A stretch of 8,016 nt of DNA from Ktedonobacter sp. 13_1_20CM_4_53_11. GTDB taxonomy: Bacteria > Chloroflexota > Ktedonobacteria > Ktedonobacterales > Ktedonobacteraceae. A model generated the notes under the pieces. That model was not told the DNA's origin. It searched no databases and worked only from the letters and a program-made list of their open reading frames with translations. Positions 7,400-8,016 of this stretch are shown here, in pieces; the first letter of the stretch is position 1; each line of letters begins with the position of its first letter. The stretch is from assembly GCA_001919995.1 (NCBI GenBank), contig MNIY01000159.1:1-8016 (forward strand), written 5' to 3'. A program made the position numbers and the translations under genes.

Positions 7400-7426
7400 C
7401 CAAGACATATTGTCCAAGACATCTTG
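7400..7426. promoter_or_regulatory. Direct repeat overlapping a dyad upstream of the regulator promoter (possible operator)
   Basis: CCAAGACAT occurs at 7400-7408 and again at 7414-7422, a 14-base period. The second copy is part of the dyad CAAGA-CA-TCTTG (7415-7426). The two-base centre makes an RNA hairpin unlikely, so a DNA-binding site is the better reading. It ends 13 bases before the -35 element of the promoter at 7440, an activator-like location. The binding protein is unknown; autoregulation is possible but not shown. Confidence 0.35.
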
Positions 7427-7439
7427 TGAAATCCTGTGT

Positions 7440-7468
7440 TTGCATCTCTCTTGCTCATCTGCTATACT
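7440..7468 (+). promoter_or_regulatory. Sigma-70-type promoter with extended -10 for the LuxR/MalT-like regulator
   Basis: TTGCAT (7440-7445) and TATACT (7463-7468) are separated by 17 bases, and the -10 hexamer is preceded by TGC, the extended -10 form. Transcription would start near 7475, giving a leader of about 38 bases to the ATG at 7513. The -10 box matches consensus at five of six positions, the -35 at three. Confidence 0.55.
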
Positions 7469-7512
7469 CACCCCATGTTGGGTAATAAAATAAGCATGTT
7501 CGTGAGAACCGT

Positions 7513-8016
7513 ATGCCAAAAGCAGCAGTGTACGCAGTGATCTGGTCACCAGAGCGAGATAGATATGAATTGCATCAGCAGGGCGACAGAAGCCATCATC
7601 CTCTGCACACCGAGGATAGATCCGGATTCATCGGGCTGGTCGATGGCTCCTCCTTTGCCTTCCAGGGCAAACACGGGCGCCTGACGCTCCGGAAAGAGTC
7701 GAGGCTTCATGGCGAGGGCTATTGGTACGCCTACCGCAACCAGGGCCGCCGGACTCGCAAGAAATATGCTGGACGCACTATCGACCTGACGATTGCGCGC
7801 TTAGAGGACATAGCCGAAGCACTCACGGCTGAACCCCGCGTTTCAACTGACGAGCGCTCCCAAGTGAAGGGGGGAACGATCCCCAAGCTTCAAGCGGGGG
7901 TACCAGCAGAAGAGAGGAGCGCAGCTCTTCAAGGACGTGTTCCTGATACCGTCACCACTTCTCCATCTGAACACCGCACGCCAGTGCTTGCCCCTAAACT
8001 CCATCTGCCCCGGCTG
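7513..8016 (+). CDS. LuxR/MalT-family transcriptional regulator, N-terminal part (3' partial)
   Basis: 168 codons are open to the right edge without a stop. ATG at 7513 (MPKAAVYAVIWSPERDRYEL) is the first start after an in-frame TAA at 7486-7488. No good Shine-Dalgarno site is seen; GTGAG at 7502-7506 is the nearest weak candidate. Residues 1-98 form a compact domain with the recognisable run SFAFQGKHGRLTLRKE, then GYWYAYRNQGRRTRKKYAGR, then LTIARLEDIAEALT. Residues about 100-155 are a Pro/Ser/Thr-rich linker. The last residues, APKLHLPRL, are the usual entry to the MalT-type STAND ATPase of large LuxR activators. I recall this N-terminal arrangement from Ktedonobacteria regulators. The ATPase, repeat region and C-terminal helix-turn-helix would be beyond the window. 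Its own promoter at 7440 suggests transcription independent of the upstream membrane-protein genes. Its targets are unknown. Confidence 0.75.
   Translation, partial: MPKAAVYAVIWSPERDRYELHQQGDRSHHPLHTEDRSGFIGLVDGSSFAFQGKHGRLTLRKESRLHGEGYWYAYRNQGRRTRKKYAGRTIDLTIARLEDIAEALTAEPRVSTDERSQVKGGTIPKLQAGVPAEERSAALQGRVPDTVTTSPSEHRTPVLAPKLHLPRL

Noticed and set aside
7472..7482. CCCA-TGT-TGGG dyad just after the promoter
   Set aside because: Four-base arms are too short to distinguish from chance, and no second copy is seen.
7259..7549. Minus-strand open frame across the end of the membrane-protein gene and the regulator start
   Set aside because: It covers the promoter and control region, shows no domain pattern and runs opposite to every supported gene.

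Overview
The window reads as a chromosomal stretch from a Ktedonobacteria-like member of the Chloroflexota. I infer this mainly from the last gene. Its N-terminus (a short basic 'GYWYAYRNQGRRTRKKYAG' block, a Pro/Ser/Thr-rich linker, then the beginning of a MalT-type ATPase) has the form I associate with the large LuxR/MalT-like regulators of that group. Mid-range base composition and MGDG-synthase-type and YtkA-like proteins are compatible. No rRNA, tRNA, transposase or CRISPR is visible. All six genes lie on the + strand, and no gene-free stretch exceeds about 140 bases.

Region 1 (1-5480) looks like the end of a specialised-metabolite or lipid-biosynthesis cluster. A multidomain enzyme, open at the left edge, carries the C-terminal part of an NRPS adenylation domain whose specificity pocket reads D-V-W-H-I-S-L-I-D-K (serine). 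It continues with a peptidyl carrier domain, a complete ketoacyl-ACP-synthase-III (KAS III) domain with Cys/His/Asn, and a second KAS III-like domain in which all three catalytic residues are replaced (Ala/Pro/Asp). No condensation or thioesterase domain follows the carrier. Next come a classical short-chain dehydrogenase/reductase and, 44 bases later, an MGDG-synthase/MurG-like glycosyltransferase with a GTG start. A reasonable but unproven reading is: serine is loaded on the carrier, the fused KAS pair makes a C-C or acyl bond, the SDR reduces a ketone, and the glycosyltransferase adds a sugar to a lipid-like product.

Region 2 (5580-7382) is a two-gene unit for envelope proteins: a membrane-anchored protein with a YtkA-like beta-sandwich ectodomain, and a polytopic membrane protein of about ten segments. 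The latter holds an internal duplication of the motif WHxxxGxDxxFWxPxHxM. The true start of the second gene is 6150, not the upstream ATG at 6132, because the ribosome binding site lies between them.

Region 3 (7383-8016) has a direct repeat overlapping a dyad, an extended -10 promoter, and the first 168 codons of the LuxR/MalT-family regulator, which runs off the right edge.

The most novel item is the Ser-A/PCP/KAS III/dead-KAS III fusion, a one-chain arrangement resembling the PqsC/PqsB active/inactive pair joined to an NRPS loading module.
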